From Rhodocollybia butyracea (Eukaryota; Basidiomycota; Agaricomycetes; Agaricales; Omphalotaceae), in the NCBI GenBank assembly GCA_015501585.1, contig JADNRY010000037.1, positions 1-64,000 of the forward strand: 64,000 nt of DNA, written 5' to 3'. The notes below the pieces were generated by a model, which worked only from the letters and a program-made list of their open reading frames with translations, searched no databases and was not told where the DNA came from. The first letter of the stretch is position 1. Every line of letters starts with the position of its first letter. Of this stretch, positions 1 to 12,282 are shown piece after piece. A program made the translations under genes and the position numbers.

Positions 1-2620
1 AGTATTGTTTTCCAACGCTAATTCTGCCAAAGATTCTAGCCCAGCCTTCTCGTTCCTTTCTCTGATCCTTATTTGCTCCACCAACTCCACCTTCACAGCC
101 CAATCTCTACTAGTTCCACCTCCAACATCCGGATTCTTTCCTTCGTACTCTATCACCTTCCTCAGTCCTTTTGGAACCACCTCAAACAACCCCAATGCCA
201 GAGTCTCTGCCGCAATGAAAAAAGCAATTTTCAACGACTATGCAGATGCTATCAAAGCACTTTCAGAAAAACTGGGCTCGCAGAAGTGGTTCTTGGGATC
301 AGAGTATGTGCCGACTTTTCTCCTTTTCTCGTTTATTCGGTTCATCTCGCTGACGAGATGAAAATAGGCATCCTACTCCGCTCGATGCACTACTATTCGC
401 AATACCTACATTGCTTATTAGGGTTCATCCGACGTGGTTCGCGCGCAAGTCACGGAAAGAGTTAAATCTTGTAGCTTGGGAAGTTAAGGGTAACGCAGGA
501 CGGTCAAGGCAGCGTTTGTTAGCTAGACTCTAGAGTGTTTATTTTAAACACACACATTTACTCTATTTTTTGCTTCATTTCCATCTGAGAAACGTTTTTG
601 TAGACCTACCAAGCAGAATCTGCCTCAGCTCGCAGAATATCAAGATGAAATCCATCCTGAATGGTTTTGATCTACAACGGCTGTTCATTTCGGCATATGT
701 ATGTCCATACAGTTCATGCCAAAAACGAAGATCGAGAACAGTACACCCTACGTCCACACCAGGAATACTAGCCAGGTCTTCCAGTGAGGAACAGTAAGTG
801 TAAGTTGAGTTTCACATAAATTCTGCTCGATTTCTACAGGTGAGTTGGGAGGATCCCTCCCATACGCTGATCGTTTGTTCACGAGGAGGTCCATTGCCTT
901 CTCTCCCTCTCACTCTCTTGTTATTGAACAATGTGCCAAACTGCCACGGTTATACAGCTGGTGTAAGAATCGTGCAAGAATCGTTCAAAGCCGGCGACAA
1001 ACCCACTTGACGTTGGTTCTGGCTTTGCCAACAAGCCAAAACGGTTTTCCACCAAGGCTAGGAATTCCAGTAGGGCAATAGGATAACCCGTTCAACTTTC
1101 TCGATTACTATTGGATCTCAAAACGTACGAAAGGAGAGGTTGACTCGGAGACAGAGTTGTGGTAGTGATAATTGGGATGTACGGTCCTGCCGCTACCCCT
1201 CACTACCACTGAGAATTGTTTTTGTAGAACTGCACTTATCTTCATGAACATGCCAAGACAAAACCAACCAAAACATGTCCAGTCCTTACAAAAAGGGTTT
1301 TTTTTCACTGCTGACCAAAACTTCAAGTTATCTGAATGGTTTTGTGCAAGAATCGTTAAACCCGGTGACAGTGCTTCATGTTGGCTCTGGCTTTCAAAGG
1401 AATCGGTGTAAAAAACCGATGACAATTCCTTGACGTCTTGACGTTGGTTCCGGCTTTCAAAACGGTTCCGCTAGGAATGCTCAAGCGGTATCTGCGCCAC
1501 CTCCACTTCCACTCGTTTCCGTAGAACTTTTCGGATGACAAGTGGCTGCATCATTCCATACTAGACTTGGTAGGTATGGCCACCACTCCTTCTCGATTAG
1601 GATCTCAAATAGAAGTCAAGGCAGAGTTGTGATAGGGAGGGATGTACGGTCCCAGCCGTCAGAGCAACGGGACATGCGAAACGTTGACATGCACATTGCG
1701 CATGATTAGGACAGTTCCTTCACGGACGGCGGAAATGAAGCCATTCTGAGCGACGGAGGGCCATGCCTTTGTACGTGTACCGACACCTACCCCACTAAAT
1801 TCCTAACCGAGAATATATTGACCAACCAGATTGAGTTGGAAGCGGCGGGTTTGGAGTCTAGAAAAAGGCGTGTTTATAGCTGGAAGACAGAAGCTGTAAA
1901 GTTCATAATTGAGCATGGTTAGTAAAAACACTGGCACGTACGAGCAACGGTGGGTTCTCTTACAACTGTCAAACACGATTACTCAAGGCAAATACAGGAC
2001 ACGTACGAGCAACGGTGAGTTCTTTTACAACTGTCAAACACATCCACGGCATCTGACTTTGCAGGAAATTCCAACGAAAAAGTTGAACAAGTGGATTTTC
2101 GGATTAAGAGGGGACATACGCAGAATGGTACTTCATCATTCCTTTGGGTAGGCCCCCCGAGCTGGTCGTATTGGTAGCTGTGGAGTCTGGGGATTGTCTG
2201 GCTTGAACTGAACAAAAAACTCAAGCTATCAGCGAGCAAGACCAAGGCTCATCGCTCAGCCGCATCTTGGCCACAGCTACGTACAGCTATGTATGCTATC
2301 CATCCGTTCATTGTAATTAGTAGCTAACGCTATTTTCAACTTCGGTCCGAGTTTGTCATTATCTTTCGCTCCGAATTCAGCGAAATGCCAGTGGAGGCCG
2401 CCATTGTCTGGTTGCCTCCCGAAGGCAGACCTCGGGAGTCGGCACGCTCCTGCTCCAACTCACACATGTTTTGCTGATATCTTGAACTTCAAATATAGTG
2501 ACTGTGGGTTATTAATCACGTATCGCAGTACAAGATAAACAAGTCGCCTCGGAATTGCCTAATTATACATAACCCTCAGGCTGCAATACTTAAGGGACAA
2601 GCGGAGCCTCTAGCAACCCC
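1..2620. other. Non-coding leader of duplicated unit A
   Basis: No convincing gene was found here. The stretch beginning near position 12 recurs, diverged, near 10930 and 14940, so it is the upstream part of a unit present three times in tandem; the left edge of unit A runs off the window. It contains local duplications. A segment around 960-1060 is related to 1335-1470, and a piece of about 40 bp around 1934-1975 repeats at about 2001-2042. The short reading frames differ between the three copies and are not conserved, so I treat them as chance. Confidence 0.6.
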
Positions 2621-4081
2621 ATGTTTCTTATCAACGCCATCGTCATCGGGACATTCCTGGAAACTCTGCTTTACGGTTAGTTTTTCCTCAATGATGTGCA
2701 CCTAACGACTCTTACATCCTCCCCATGATTGTCTAGGTGTTTACTTGGCAACTTTCATCAGACATGTCCGAGTTCTAGCATTACGTCGGAAAAAGCTGCC
2801 CCCTAAGTTGTTCATCTATCTTTCAACAGCAAGTTTACTGCTCTTTGTGCTTGTGACTGTGGTATGCGACTAAGACATTTCAGAAAATGACAACTGATCT
2901 TTGTGTACTAGACTGTGGTGGCGGATCTCATTTTCGCCACACAAAATATCCTTAAAGATCCCACTGGGCCGAATGACTTCTCTGGGGATGTAAAAAGGCG
3001 CGACATCAAGACTGTATGTAGTACATTCGCTATAGCGGTTTCAGACACAGTTTTGGTGCGCTGAGTATTAGTTCCCTGGCTATGTTGCATGCATACTCAA
3101 TCCCACATAGCTTTATCGTTTGCATGTCCTCTACAACTCTCGTCTTCGCATTGTCGCCCTCCCTTTATTGATGTTCATGGTCCAATGCGGTGTGCCTGTT
3201 TGCTATCATGTTTTACTCTCTGGTATTGAATTTTATTGGAAGGTATTGGAGTATGGATCTTAATTGCCCTCTTTCAGGAAAATAGCGTCGAGCCCTGGAG
3301 TGATCATCCACCAAAATTGACTCTTGCTCAAAACATCTTTGCCTTCCTTTCAATTGGCCTGAATGTGATGTGTACCAGTAATTGCATCTTCTCGCTCCTT
3401 TGAGGAACATCATGACTTACTAGAAATGTCAAAAGGTCTTATTGTTGCTTGTATGTGGCGCTCACACCGCCGACTGTTGGCCACAGGAGTACCCGCACCG
3501 AGCGCGTATGTTCGGGTTGGTGCTATCATTATTAATTCCGGTGTGTCCCAGAAACTTTTGACTTGGTCTCTCGGTTTAAATCAGCATTCTTAGCTATAAT
3601 CAATATTGTTTGGTGGCTCAGTATCTTTGTGACTGCGGATGTCTCATCGGTTGTGTACCAGATGCTTGGTGCTTCGGTAGGTCTCAACATTGGACCAAGC
3701 TATTGCCTTAGTGACTGACTACCACTGTCCTAGTATGTTTGTGTCACTGTATGTTAAGTTATATGTCAAGTTCATAGAAGCTGATCTGCCACACCTTGGC
3801 TTTTAGGCCTTGATAGTAAGAAGTTCCTTGAGTTATCAATTTCGAAATAAGATTCTTACTCTTTAAGTCAGTTCTCCGCAATCATTGTCAGTGCTTCGAG
3901 GCCGCCTTCCAAATGGGAGTCATTTGCCCCTGTTTCTTTTCCACCCGAAGCCTTTCCCCAAGATTCCGTGCCATCGACGGACTTTTCAGCAAATGATATG
4001 TTAGAGGCTGATGTTCGGCCAGCGGAGTCATCTCCCCTGGACAGATCCAATAATGGAGTGTCATCCAAAGAGACAGTGTAG
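2621..4081 (+). pseudogene. Multi-pass membrane protein, duplicated copy A (probably frameshifted)
   Basis: First of three tandem paralogues. The start is the ATG at 2621, shared with the other copies, and opens a hydrophobic segment (MFLINAIVIGTF) ending in LLYG before a GT intron. The next exon encodes VYLATFIRHVR and another membrane helix with LSTASLLLF. The layout, several helices separated by short introns, then a motif resembling ACMWRSHRRLL in the cytoplasmic loop and a Ser/Thr-rich tail, matches an expanded Agaricomycete family of 7-TM-like proteins of unknown function. Compared with copy B, copy A lacks about 10 nt between the WRSHRRLL motif and the following helix (around 3490-3500), which shifts the frame. 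It is therefore probably dead, unless splicing differs. The stop at 4079-4081 is placed by homology with copies B and C. Confidence 0.55.
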
Positions 4082-4458
4082 TAGGTGAGGCTTCGAGCTC
4101 ATTCTGCTCTGCGAAGTTAACAAGCGCTAATAGATGGTAGAGTCAGAGATACTACGAAGAGTCCCGAAACCACGATTATTTTAGACCATTCACAGTACTG
4201 CCTCATTATTGCAGCATGGTTCAGCCTGAGGCGATGCCAGTATTTTACAAGCAGCTATTTGTATTTTTCTGTCTGCTGTCAATTCTGTATATTCGTGTCT
4301 GTAAGTATTAGCGTAACATTTCACTTCCTGCTCAATTTTTAGAATCTTAAGCCTACAAATCTACTAAGATTCTGAGACAAAATTAGCAAAAAATAATGGA
4401 CTCCTCAATATCTACTGTGGAAGCTGCAAACTACGTCAAAGAACCCTGACAGGGGGTG

Positions 4459-4711
4459 TATAATGCGCCCTATGGGCAAAGTCCTTAAGAACACTGGTGA
4501 ACATGACAAATAGGATACTATTGTGTGTACGACGGTGTAAAAGACTGACTAGACTCTTAAGTAATCGTACAATACTTATAGTAACGGATTTATTATATAA
4601 TTAATAATAAATAGAATGATAAGATAGACCGTTTGGTCTATCGGCGGCGTCTAGGATGACCGTATTGCCGGATACGGTCAGTGGTGATTATGGAGAGGCA
4701 GAGGCGTTACA
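4459..4711 (-). repeat. 3' LTR of gag-only element copy 1
   Basis: This 253-bp terminal repeat differs from the right LTR (10141-10393) at six positions by my reading. All six are CpG in one copy and TpG or CpA in the other. Confidence 0.92.
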
Positions 4712-4795
4712 CCCTCCCCCACCAGATTAACATCAGGGATGTGAATCGAAAATGGTAATGACATCATCACCATCCAAACCATTTTTAATTGGTTT

Positions 4796-5354
4796 TAAAA
4801 GATTGATTTACAAGAGTCTAATCAACCTGGTAAGTTCGGCGGCTACTCTTTTTCTTGCCTCGTCACTCACCGACGGTCAGTGTACGCTCCGCGCGACTCA
4901 GACCCCGCTCTCCTTTCCGTTGGTGTAGTACACTTGTTTCAGTCAGGTACGCTCCACGCGCTCGCAGCCATCTGCCCTGTTCTGACTTGTGCTTGGCTTT
5001 TCAGCCACTTTCATCAATGTCTCATTTCCATTTCTACTTACTTATATCAAGTGAGCCGTCGTAGTCAGCTTAGCGCTTTCTTTCTGACCCGATGAGCTCA
5101 GGTGTGTATTTAGATTCCTTAAAGTAGCTTTCTTTCTGACCTGATGAGCTCAGTCTGTTGTTTCTTGTATTCTCTGCATTACCCACCCTCCCTTGTCCCT
5201 CTACATAGGTTATGTACATGCTTGTACCCATTCCGTTGTTTGTCAATCTATGTCTTTCCAGGGTGCAGCCGCTGCATCAGGGCTGTACCTGTGTCCTGCT
5301 ACATTCTCGTGATTCCACCAGAGAAGCATCAAAAACAACGCCTGGTTGATTAGG
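4796..5354. mobile_element. Insertion of about 559 bp inside the LTR element, type unknown
   Basis: This segment is absent from the sister element, where TTTTAATTTGGTTTAAC is continuous (near 21990-22005). Here it is flanked by a 7-bp direct repeat TTGGTTT (4789-4795 and 5355-5361). Near its ends CTAATCAACC and GGTTGATTAG face each other, suggesting short inverted termini. Inside, a phrase of about 25 bp containing GATGAGCTCAG occurs twice (near 5070-5095 and 5125-5150). I see no coding capacity or pol III boxes, so a DNA-type or SINE-like insertion cannot be decided. Confidence 0.6.
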
Positions 5355-5365
5355 TTGGTTTAACA

Positions 5366-6975
5366 TAGAGATGTCCACGAGTCCGGATCCAAGTATACTT
5401 GGATCCGGAGCGCAAGTACTTGTGGCATAAAAGGCCTGACTCGTGACCCGCGGCTGACTCGTGGGAAACGGGTCACTGACTCGCAAGTATTACTTGCGGG
5501 TCTCACAAGTACCTGTGGATCCGCGCACTAATCAAGTAGTTACAGCTATATTCACAAGTTACGAGTCCTGAATGTAATGAAGGCTCGTCCTTATGGCCGG
5601 TTTCGCGTGGGAATTTATCCGAATTAGGCTTCCTTTTGTCTAAATCGGGTTGACCCAATAAGGAGATTAGTTTCGATATATTTGGGATGTCAAAGCATTT
5701 GCCATGTGACCTCGGGTTGGCTCATCTCCTCCGCGTTCAGATTCCTACCAAATTCCAGCTTCTCGATATTCCACTTTGTTTCTTGTTTTCTTGTTTACCT
5801 TTTATGTGCTACTTGAAGTGCAACTTTCTATCCGTGCATATGCAGTTCAGGGATTTGTGGTTTCTTTGTTCTTTCGCTGCAATATTGGTGAGTTGAACTA
5901 CAAGTTTACAGTGATATCCATCTATATCCAGAAGGACTAAGGCATGAAACCTCCTTCGCATACTGCTGCTTTTGCTGATATTTCATTCTTCTCTTCACTT
6001 GTGCTAAACACCGTCTCTGTTCCAGTCTGCAGCATGGATTCATGGTTTGATGCATGTGTGTGATGTTCTTTCGCCACACGGCGTTTATCTCCTATTTGAG
6101 ACTCCGCTCTTTACCTCCTCGGTATTTCAATGTCTTCAGTGTGAGCTTTCATTTGCCCTCTGTTTCCTTCACCGTATTTATTGCTTTTATCAGTAGCACC
6201 TTTGTCTTCTATTACCCTGCTTGTTTTTGGTTCCATCCCTTGCATACAACATGCTGACTATTATGCATCTTAAAATCTTGACTTCAGTCAAGTGTACAAT
6301 TTTTCGGACCAGAGCGGATGACAGCAGATCATGCCAACATTTTCATTTTTACATGCTCTGGTCCAGCCTGGCCATCTGGACTTTTGACTGGGTCTTATCC
6401 ATCGTCGTTGCCAAGTGCTCAGAAAATTGTGATCCTATGCCCAGCTGCAGGTTGCAGGACTCGTACCTGCCACGCGCTTGCGCGATGGCCCACACTCGCA
6501 AGTATTTACCATTATTTACTTGCATACAGTGATTGTACAGTGTATAATGCTATTAAAACCTGTACTTTACTTGTTACACTAATTTCATACTATGGTATGA
6601 AGTAAAAATGTACTGACAGTTAGGCTTTGGATTGTAGACAGCCTACGGCGATTGGGCGCTAAAATAAGCGCTCAGTCGCTGTGAGCTGTCTACAACCTCA
6701 AACATGTGTGGCAGTACTTGATAAGTACTATAATAAATATGATACTATTAATTACTGTAAGTTTTGATCACCAACAACAAATATATGAGTTCATATTGCT
6801 TGCACAAGTCACACAAGTACTTGCAAGTCAACCGAAAATTGCAAATGTCTGACTTGTGACCCGTGCCTGACCCGTGGGAAATGGATCCTGGGATCCGCGA
6901 GTCACATACTTGCGGGTTTTCCCACGGATCTTACCTGCGAGTACTTGTGAAGACTTGGACTCGTGGACATCTCTA
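5366..6975. mobile_element. Non-autonomous hAT-type transposon, 1610 bp
   Basis: The element has perfect 19-bp terminal inverted repeats TAGAGATGTCCACGAGTCC (5366-5384, and the complement ending at 6975). It is flanked by an exact 8-bp target duplication GTTTAACA (5358-5365 and 6976-6983). An 8-bp duplication with a TAGAG terminus is characteristic of the hAT superfamily. Both subterminal regions are rich in short motifs such as ACTCGCAAGTA and GACTCGTG in both orientations, as expected for transposase binding sites. No transposase reading frame is present. The target sequence is intact in LTR element copy 2, which confirms the boundaries. Parts of the interior (around 5560-5720) are related to 32760-32930. 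Confidence 0.93.
6440..6510 (-). repeat. Double-hairpin motif with tRNA T-arm-like box
   Basis: On the minus strand this reads as a long stem (GCCA-CGCGC-AA-GCGCG-TGGC) followed by GCAGG-TACGAGT-CCTGC. The second part resembles a tRNA T arm and its GGTACGAGTCC resembles a pol III B box. A near-identical 60-bp block occurs at 34500-34565 in otherwise different surroundings. No complete cloverleaf is visible. It may be a tRNA-derived relic or a structured element moved by the hAT family. Confidence 0.5.
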
Positions 6976-7234
6976 GTTTAACATAGAATGATCCCGCATC
7001 AAGTACGGGATTAATTGATGCGGCGCATCAGATTTTCGGACTTGTCCGAATCAAACGATAGTGGGGCGTACCACTAGAGCATGATTTGATTCGGAAATGT
7101 CCGAATGTTCAACGTGCAGACTCGGAAGTTTCCAAGTAGTGCTTGAGGGGGATTCTCAGTGAGAATCCAACTTGAGAATAAGTAGCAATGCCCAGGTAAG
7201 GCATATTACCTGGGCATCTGAATCCAATAATAAT

Positions 7235-9971
7235 TTATTCGGAAGGTTTATCCTTTCCGATTTTTAAGGAGGTGTCCTCCTCAATAGGCTCAAGAACATA
7301 TCCAATGTTCTCAGTATCTGATTCATTGGGGTATTCCGATGATTGTTTGTCATCTCTATTCCTAGATGAGACATAATAGTTAGTGAGGGCCGTGTGGTCC
7401 TCAATGCGCGCGACAGCTCTGACCATCGCTTCTAATTTGGCATACTCCGGAACGATCCCCTCATTTGTGAGTTGCCTGATAATATTGAAGGGTAATCCCT
7501 CAATGAACCGTTTCCGCATTGTTGCATCATCCGGTGTTTGGAGCATCTGTGATGCCCATCGTGTAAGTGAGGAATAATAATCCCTCACACCCATATCGGG
7601 TGAATACTCAATAAGGTCAAACTGCTGTGCAGCTTGATGAATGGTCGTTGCTTGGATGCAATGATCAAAGACACCAATAATGGTGCCTTCAAATGTCCAC
7701 TTAAGGACAGTGCAGTGTATACCAGCAACTTCGTCGTTATACCAGTCAAGAAACTTTGCCCTGTAGAAACATACCAAGCACGGCAGTCCGTGTAGCTCGT
7801 AATTGTCACCGCAGATGCAGTTGACTACCATCCATTGGAGAAGTGACATCAGGAAAAGCTGTTTTTGCCTAGGTGACCCCAGAGTGGCCTAAAGCAAACT
7901 AGGTGACCTATGAATCCTATGGCATCCTAGGAATTTGGGCTCATCCCTTGCCAGTCAAGGCTCTTGAGGATTCCCTGGGGTATCCTAGGCAAACCCAGGG
8001 CAAGCCTAGGTTTGCCCAGGTTTGCCCAGGTGTTCCCCAGGTGTTCCCCAGGTGTTCCCCAGGTGTTCCCCAGGAGCACCTGGGCAAACCTGGGCAAACC
8101 TAGGCTTGCCTAGGGAATCCTCAAGAGCCTTGACTGGCAAGGGATGAGCCCAAATTCCTAGGATGCCATAGGATTCATAGGTCACCTAGTTTGCTTTAGG
8201 CCACTCTGGGGTCACCTAGGCAAAAACAGCTTTTCCTGATGGACATTAGCCACCGCTTGAAAACATCGACATCCGGAGATCCATCATAGACCTCCGGAGA
8301 TGGAACTTTAAGAGCTTTATGGCTCTCAATGGGAGGGATAGGATTCCCTACCTTATCTCAAATTTGTTTATGGTACACTTTGTGTACCTTGTGTTTCCAT
8401 CGGGAACGACATTTGTTGTCACCTGTTGTTTCTTGCATCTTAGATGCAAGTGAGCGCAGTAATTTACGCTGCTCATTTTTAGTAATTTTACCCTTGCGGG
8501 TAGCAAATTTGTCTACCCAAGAGGCATTAGACGATGAGTCAGTATTTGACTCAGTGTCACTTGGGTCCGATGATTCATCTGACCATGGGCTGCGTTTGCG
8601 GCCTTTGGATTTAGCACTCTTGTGCTTCCTCCCCCCTTCATGGGATTTTTTGCTAGGCGCTTTCGCTCCGGCATTATTCCTTGGTCCTGGAAAGGACTCA
8701 GTGGGTGGAATGTAAAATCAATCCCAGATTTCTCTGGGAGTAGTCAATTTATCAACGGGTATTCCATTGACATTATATCCCACCATTTGGTCGGGAAGCC
8801 CAGATGGCGCAAATCTGAAATCTCAGAGACTGGTGTTATGTTGGCGTTGAATCGCTATGCAACTCATCCAATCTTTAGCTACTCCCAACGGAAGCAGCTG
8901 TGGTTGCAACTCGGCCGATACCGTTGGTACTGGCATTGAACTTGGCTCTGGCGCATTGCTGGGTGGCAATTTGGGCAGTCTTACGGTAGTGTGTACTACC
9001 GGAGGGGCAACACTTTGTGTTGCTGGGGCGATGGATATGGTAGTAGGAACTACCGGAAGGGTACCGTGTTGCGGTCCATTACTGGAATGATTTCCAGTAG
9101 TGTTTGGTACAACTACTGGAGGTGTAATAATATTGGGTACCATTGGCGCCCTTGCAGTAGGGAAGTACATTGTACTTTCCTGTGGTGGTATCGCTACTAC
9201 CTGATTGAAGTTACAAGGTAACTTTGGTTCACTTTTAATGTTCACCGCGCTTTGTGGTGAGCAAGATTTGGTCACCGGTAATGGCCTGGGACCTCGCAGT
9301 GTCAGAGACGCTGCCTCCGCATTGGGACTCTGTCTCATGCGGGATGTGTAGATGGGTGTCAGTATAGTTACTGACACTGGTGCGTATTCCTGTCGGAATA
9401 CAGGAACATGACGGGGTGACTTGGTCATCCCTTGTGAATACTGTTCGTCCAACAGTGATTGTTGGACTGATGGTGCCTTGGGCACAGTCTCACGCCATTG
9501 GCGTACTGAGTTGTTTGCCTCGGTAGGAACAGATGGTGCTGCATTGTGCAATACCGGCGGTGTGACAGCAGGCCATCTCGGTGTGGGTGCAGCAATAGTG
9601 GTTCTATTGCTGTTTCTTGATGAAGAAGATCTTTCTTCATCAGATCGGATGCTAGATGCATCCCATTTCTCAGTTATATTGAGAATACAATTGAGTACTT
9701 GTGTACTCTTGTCGAGTGATGCCACTACATCTCGTAGCGCAGAAGAAATCTCACTTAAACCCTCTCGGGTCGGCCGTTTCTTACAAATAGTCATATACTG
9801 TTCATTAGGTGGACTCTTGTCCTGCCTGTAGTGCCGTCCTTCAGATGCATGTACAGAATGAGTCGCTGATGCGACTGAATAGATTGAGTGTGGTGACACG
9901 TCACCACGACTGGAAGGTGCGTGATCGCACACACTCTGATGTGACTTCTCTGATTGATTTTGAGAGGTCAT
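7235..9971 (-). pseudogene. gag: Retrotransposon Gag, interrupted (copy 1)
   Basis: The inferred start is the ATG at 9971 (protein begins MTSQNQSEKS), matching the start at 24544 in copy 2. The N-terminal part is Ser/Pro/Thr-rich. A basic stretch follows, then a Gag-like helical region (LKWTFEGTIIGVFD, YYSSLTRWA, RKRFIEGLP) and an acidic C terminus ending KDKPSE. The frame is broken by a TGA near 8823, where copy 2 has CGA, and by the palindromic insertion at 7848-8240 that cuts the Gag domain. Both gag copies are broken, but at different places, so each decayed independently. No nucleocapsid zinc knuckle was seen. Confidence 0.8.
7848..8240. mobile_element. Near-perfect palindromic element (foldback MITE), 393 bp
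   Basis: The two halves are long inverted repeats: the left end ATCAGGAAAAGC is mirrored by GCTTTTCCTGAT at the right, and the arms match almost to the centre. The middle (about 8028-8077) holds a tandem array of a 12-bp unit of the type CAGGTGTTCCCC, about four copies. Copy 2 of the host element lacks it, which confirms insertion into gag. The flanking duplication is short and blurred (GAC or GACAT on both sides, 7845-7849 and 8242-8246), so the superfamily is undecided. As RNA, this would fold into a hairpin of more than 150 bp. Confidence 0.88.
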
Positions 9972-10140
9972 GGGGACAGCAAATAATATAGCAAGAAGGA
10001 AAAATGGAGCGGGTTTGTATAGCTTGTGAAGCAAGTTGGAATAATGATTGTTATACTTGGTAGTATAACTGTTTTTACCTTGTTTTAACTAATAACTTTG
10101 TGTTATTCACACAATAGTAATTTTTTGATGTTCAAAAAAG

Positions 10141-10393
10141 TATAACGCGCCCTATGGGCAAAGTCCTTAAGAACACCGGTGAACACGACAAATAGGATAC
10201 TATTGTGTGTACGACGGTGTAAAAGACTGACTAGACTCTTAAGTAATCGTACGATACTTATAGTAACGGATTTATTATATAATTAATAATAAATAGAATG
10301 ATAAGATAGACCGTTTGGTCTATCGGCGGCGTCTAGGATGACCGTATCGCCGGATACGGTCAGTGGTGATTATGGAGAGGCGGAGGCGTTACA
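10141..10393 (-). repeat. 5' LTR of gag-only element copy 1
   Basis: This is the 253-bp partner of 4459-4711, followed directly by the right copy of the GGGTG target duplication. It is the less mutated of the two at CpG sites. Confidence 0.92.
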
Positions 10394-10398
10394 GGGTG

Positions 10399-12282
10399 GC
10401 TAGTGATCAAACCGTAGTATTCCTGGATGACTTTCAACTGAATTTGAAACATAGGCTGCCCATTTGACCCATCAAAAAACGGCGAGGAAGGTCTGGACTC
10501 TGGGGTAAAAAGACAAAAAAACAATTATTCAACAATGAGCATTGATTTCGGCCATGGCCAGGGTGGGGATCGAACCCACGACCTCAGTGTAAATCCAGAA
10601 TAAGCGCCCAACTTATTCTCTTGCAATTGTGGAATGATCTTGCCCCCGACGTCCGTGACGCACAGGGCGCCATAGACGGCAGACTACCACCTTGCACGTT
10701 CCTCACGACGCGTCGGCGACGTATCTGGACAGCCGACAACAAGGGTCCTGTATCCCTGTTTTCTGCGCCGCAGATCGTCGAATGGATCGATGTTCGCGCA
10801 TAGTGCGCTAGTCGGACAATCTATGGGAAGGATACAAAGATGAAGCGGCTAAAGACGAGAGCAGAGCCTGGGTGGCTCTTTTGGAAGGACATGTTTATGC
10901 TGCGCTGGTACGCATAATACTTGGTACTTGCTTCCAAAGCTAATTCCTAGCCCGGCCTTCTCGTTCCTTCTTCCAATCCCTGTTTGCTCCGCCAACTCCG
11001 CCTTCAACAGCCCAATCTCTACTAGTTCCACCTCCGACATCTGAATTCTTTCTTTCATACTCGATAACCTTCCTCGGTCTCTTTGGAGCCGCCTCAACCA
11101 ACCCCAATGCCAGAGTCTCCCCCTTAATGAAAAAAGCAATCTTCAACGAATATGCAGATGCTACCGACTTTCTTGTTTATTCGTTCCATTATTTGTTTCA
11201 TCTCGCTGACGAGACTTCAACAGACATCCTACTCCTCTCGACGCACTGTTATTTGCATACCTGCATTGTTTATTGGGGTCATCCGACGTGGTTCGCGCGC
11301 AAGTCACGGAAAGGGTTAATCTTGTAGCTTGGGAGTTGAGAGTACGCAGGACAGTCAAGGCAGCGTTTGTTAGCTAGAGTGTTCTAAACACACATATATT
11401 CTATTCTTCCTTCATCTCCGCCTGAGAAATGTTTTTGTAGACCTACACGTTCAACATTCAGTCCTTGCAAAAGGGCTTTTTCTGAATGGTTATCTACAAC
11501 GGCCGTTCATTTCCTCATCTGTACGCCCATACAGTACGTCAAAAACTGGCATCCTTTGGATTCGGAAGCAGTACGTACGCCTACGTCTGCGCCAGGAATA
11601 CAAAATACAACTAACCGGGTCGTCCAGTGAGGAATAGTAAGTCGAGTTTGAATTCTACTGTATTTCTGGGAGGTCCATTCCCGTTTTCTCCCTCTCTCTC
11701 TTTCTCTCTCTTTCTTGTTGTTGAACAACGATGTGCTACACTGGCACGAGCAGAGGTGGGTAGTATAACTGGTGCAAGCCTTGTCTTGCAAGAGGGGGCA
11801 TCCGCTTCTCGTCAGATTGAGTTAGCTGCGGTTTAGTCACAGCGTATGCCATCCGTCCGGAAGGCCTACTTCATCGTCCCGCATAGTAAATAGGTAGCTG
11901 ACGTTATTTTTAACTTCGGATTCAAGCTTTGTCCGAGTAGGTAAAGTGACCTTCTCAGTCACTTTCCCGAGTTCCGACATCAGCGAAATGGTAGTCGGCC
12001 AGTGGAAGCCTTCGTTGCCTGGTTGTCTCCTTGTCTCCGGTAGGCAGACTCAGTCTCGGCAAGTGAGCTTCATTTAGAGTTGTCGAAGGCATAACCTCAA
12101 GTTCGGCTGCAGCTTACACATGTTTTGCTGATGCCTCTTGAACTTTTTAGTCTACCTACATATGCGGTGACTGTGGATCATTAATCACGTATCACAGTAC
12201 AATCGCCTCAGAGTTGCCTAATTGTGCATAACCTAAAGCTGCAATACTTAAGGGACTTGAAGCGGAGCCTCTAGCAACTCCC
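10399..12282. other. Non-coding leader of duplicated unit B
   Basis: This is homologous to 14160-16641 and, from about 10930, to the start of the window. The block 10640-10800 recurs at 14640-14815 with matching punctuation but different reading frames, so it is not convincingly coding. A CT-rich microsatellite lies at 11685-11720. No gene is supported. Confidence 0.6.
10556..10600 (-). other. tRNA T-arm-like relic (also at 14311-14330)
   Basis: On the minus strand GTGGG-TTCGATC-CCCAC (10563-10579) is a perfect T arm followed by CCTGGCCA. No matching 5' acceptor strand (GGCCAGG) is found upstream at tRNA distance, and no clear anticodon arm is present. A related block with GGGTTCGATCCC lies near 14313 in unit C. 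This is most likely a tRNA pseudogene or SINE head carried in the duplicated unit. Confidence 0.45.

Larger units (their letters stand above)
4459..10393 (-). mobile_element. Gag-only LTR retrotransposon, copy 1, with nested insertions
   Basis: Two 253-bp LTRs (4459-4711 and 10141-10393) flank an interior holding only a gag-like gene on the minus strand. The whole element is bounded by a 5-bp direct repeat GGGTG (4454-4458 and 10394-10398), so this is a genuine insertion. On the minus strand the LTR begins TGTAACGCC and ends GCGTTATA. A purine tract (GGTGGGGGAGGG) lies immediately inside the left, 3' LTR. No protease, reverse transcriptase or integrase is present, so it must move with help from another element. 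Compared with copy 2 (21666-24952), it carries three extra pieces: 4796-5354, 5366-6975 and 7848-8240. I see no obvious tRNA primer site next to the 5' LTR. Confidence 0.9.

Noticed and set aside
8823..10034. Start of Gag copy 1 at 10034 with a signal-peptide-like leader
   Set aside because: Copy 2 begins at the equivalent of 9971, and the extra residues lie in non-coding leader sequence there.
10556..10620. Functional tRNA gene
   Set aside because: The T arm is perfect, but no matching 5' acceptor strand or anticodon arm is present at the right distance.
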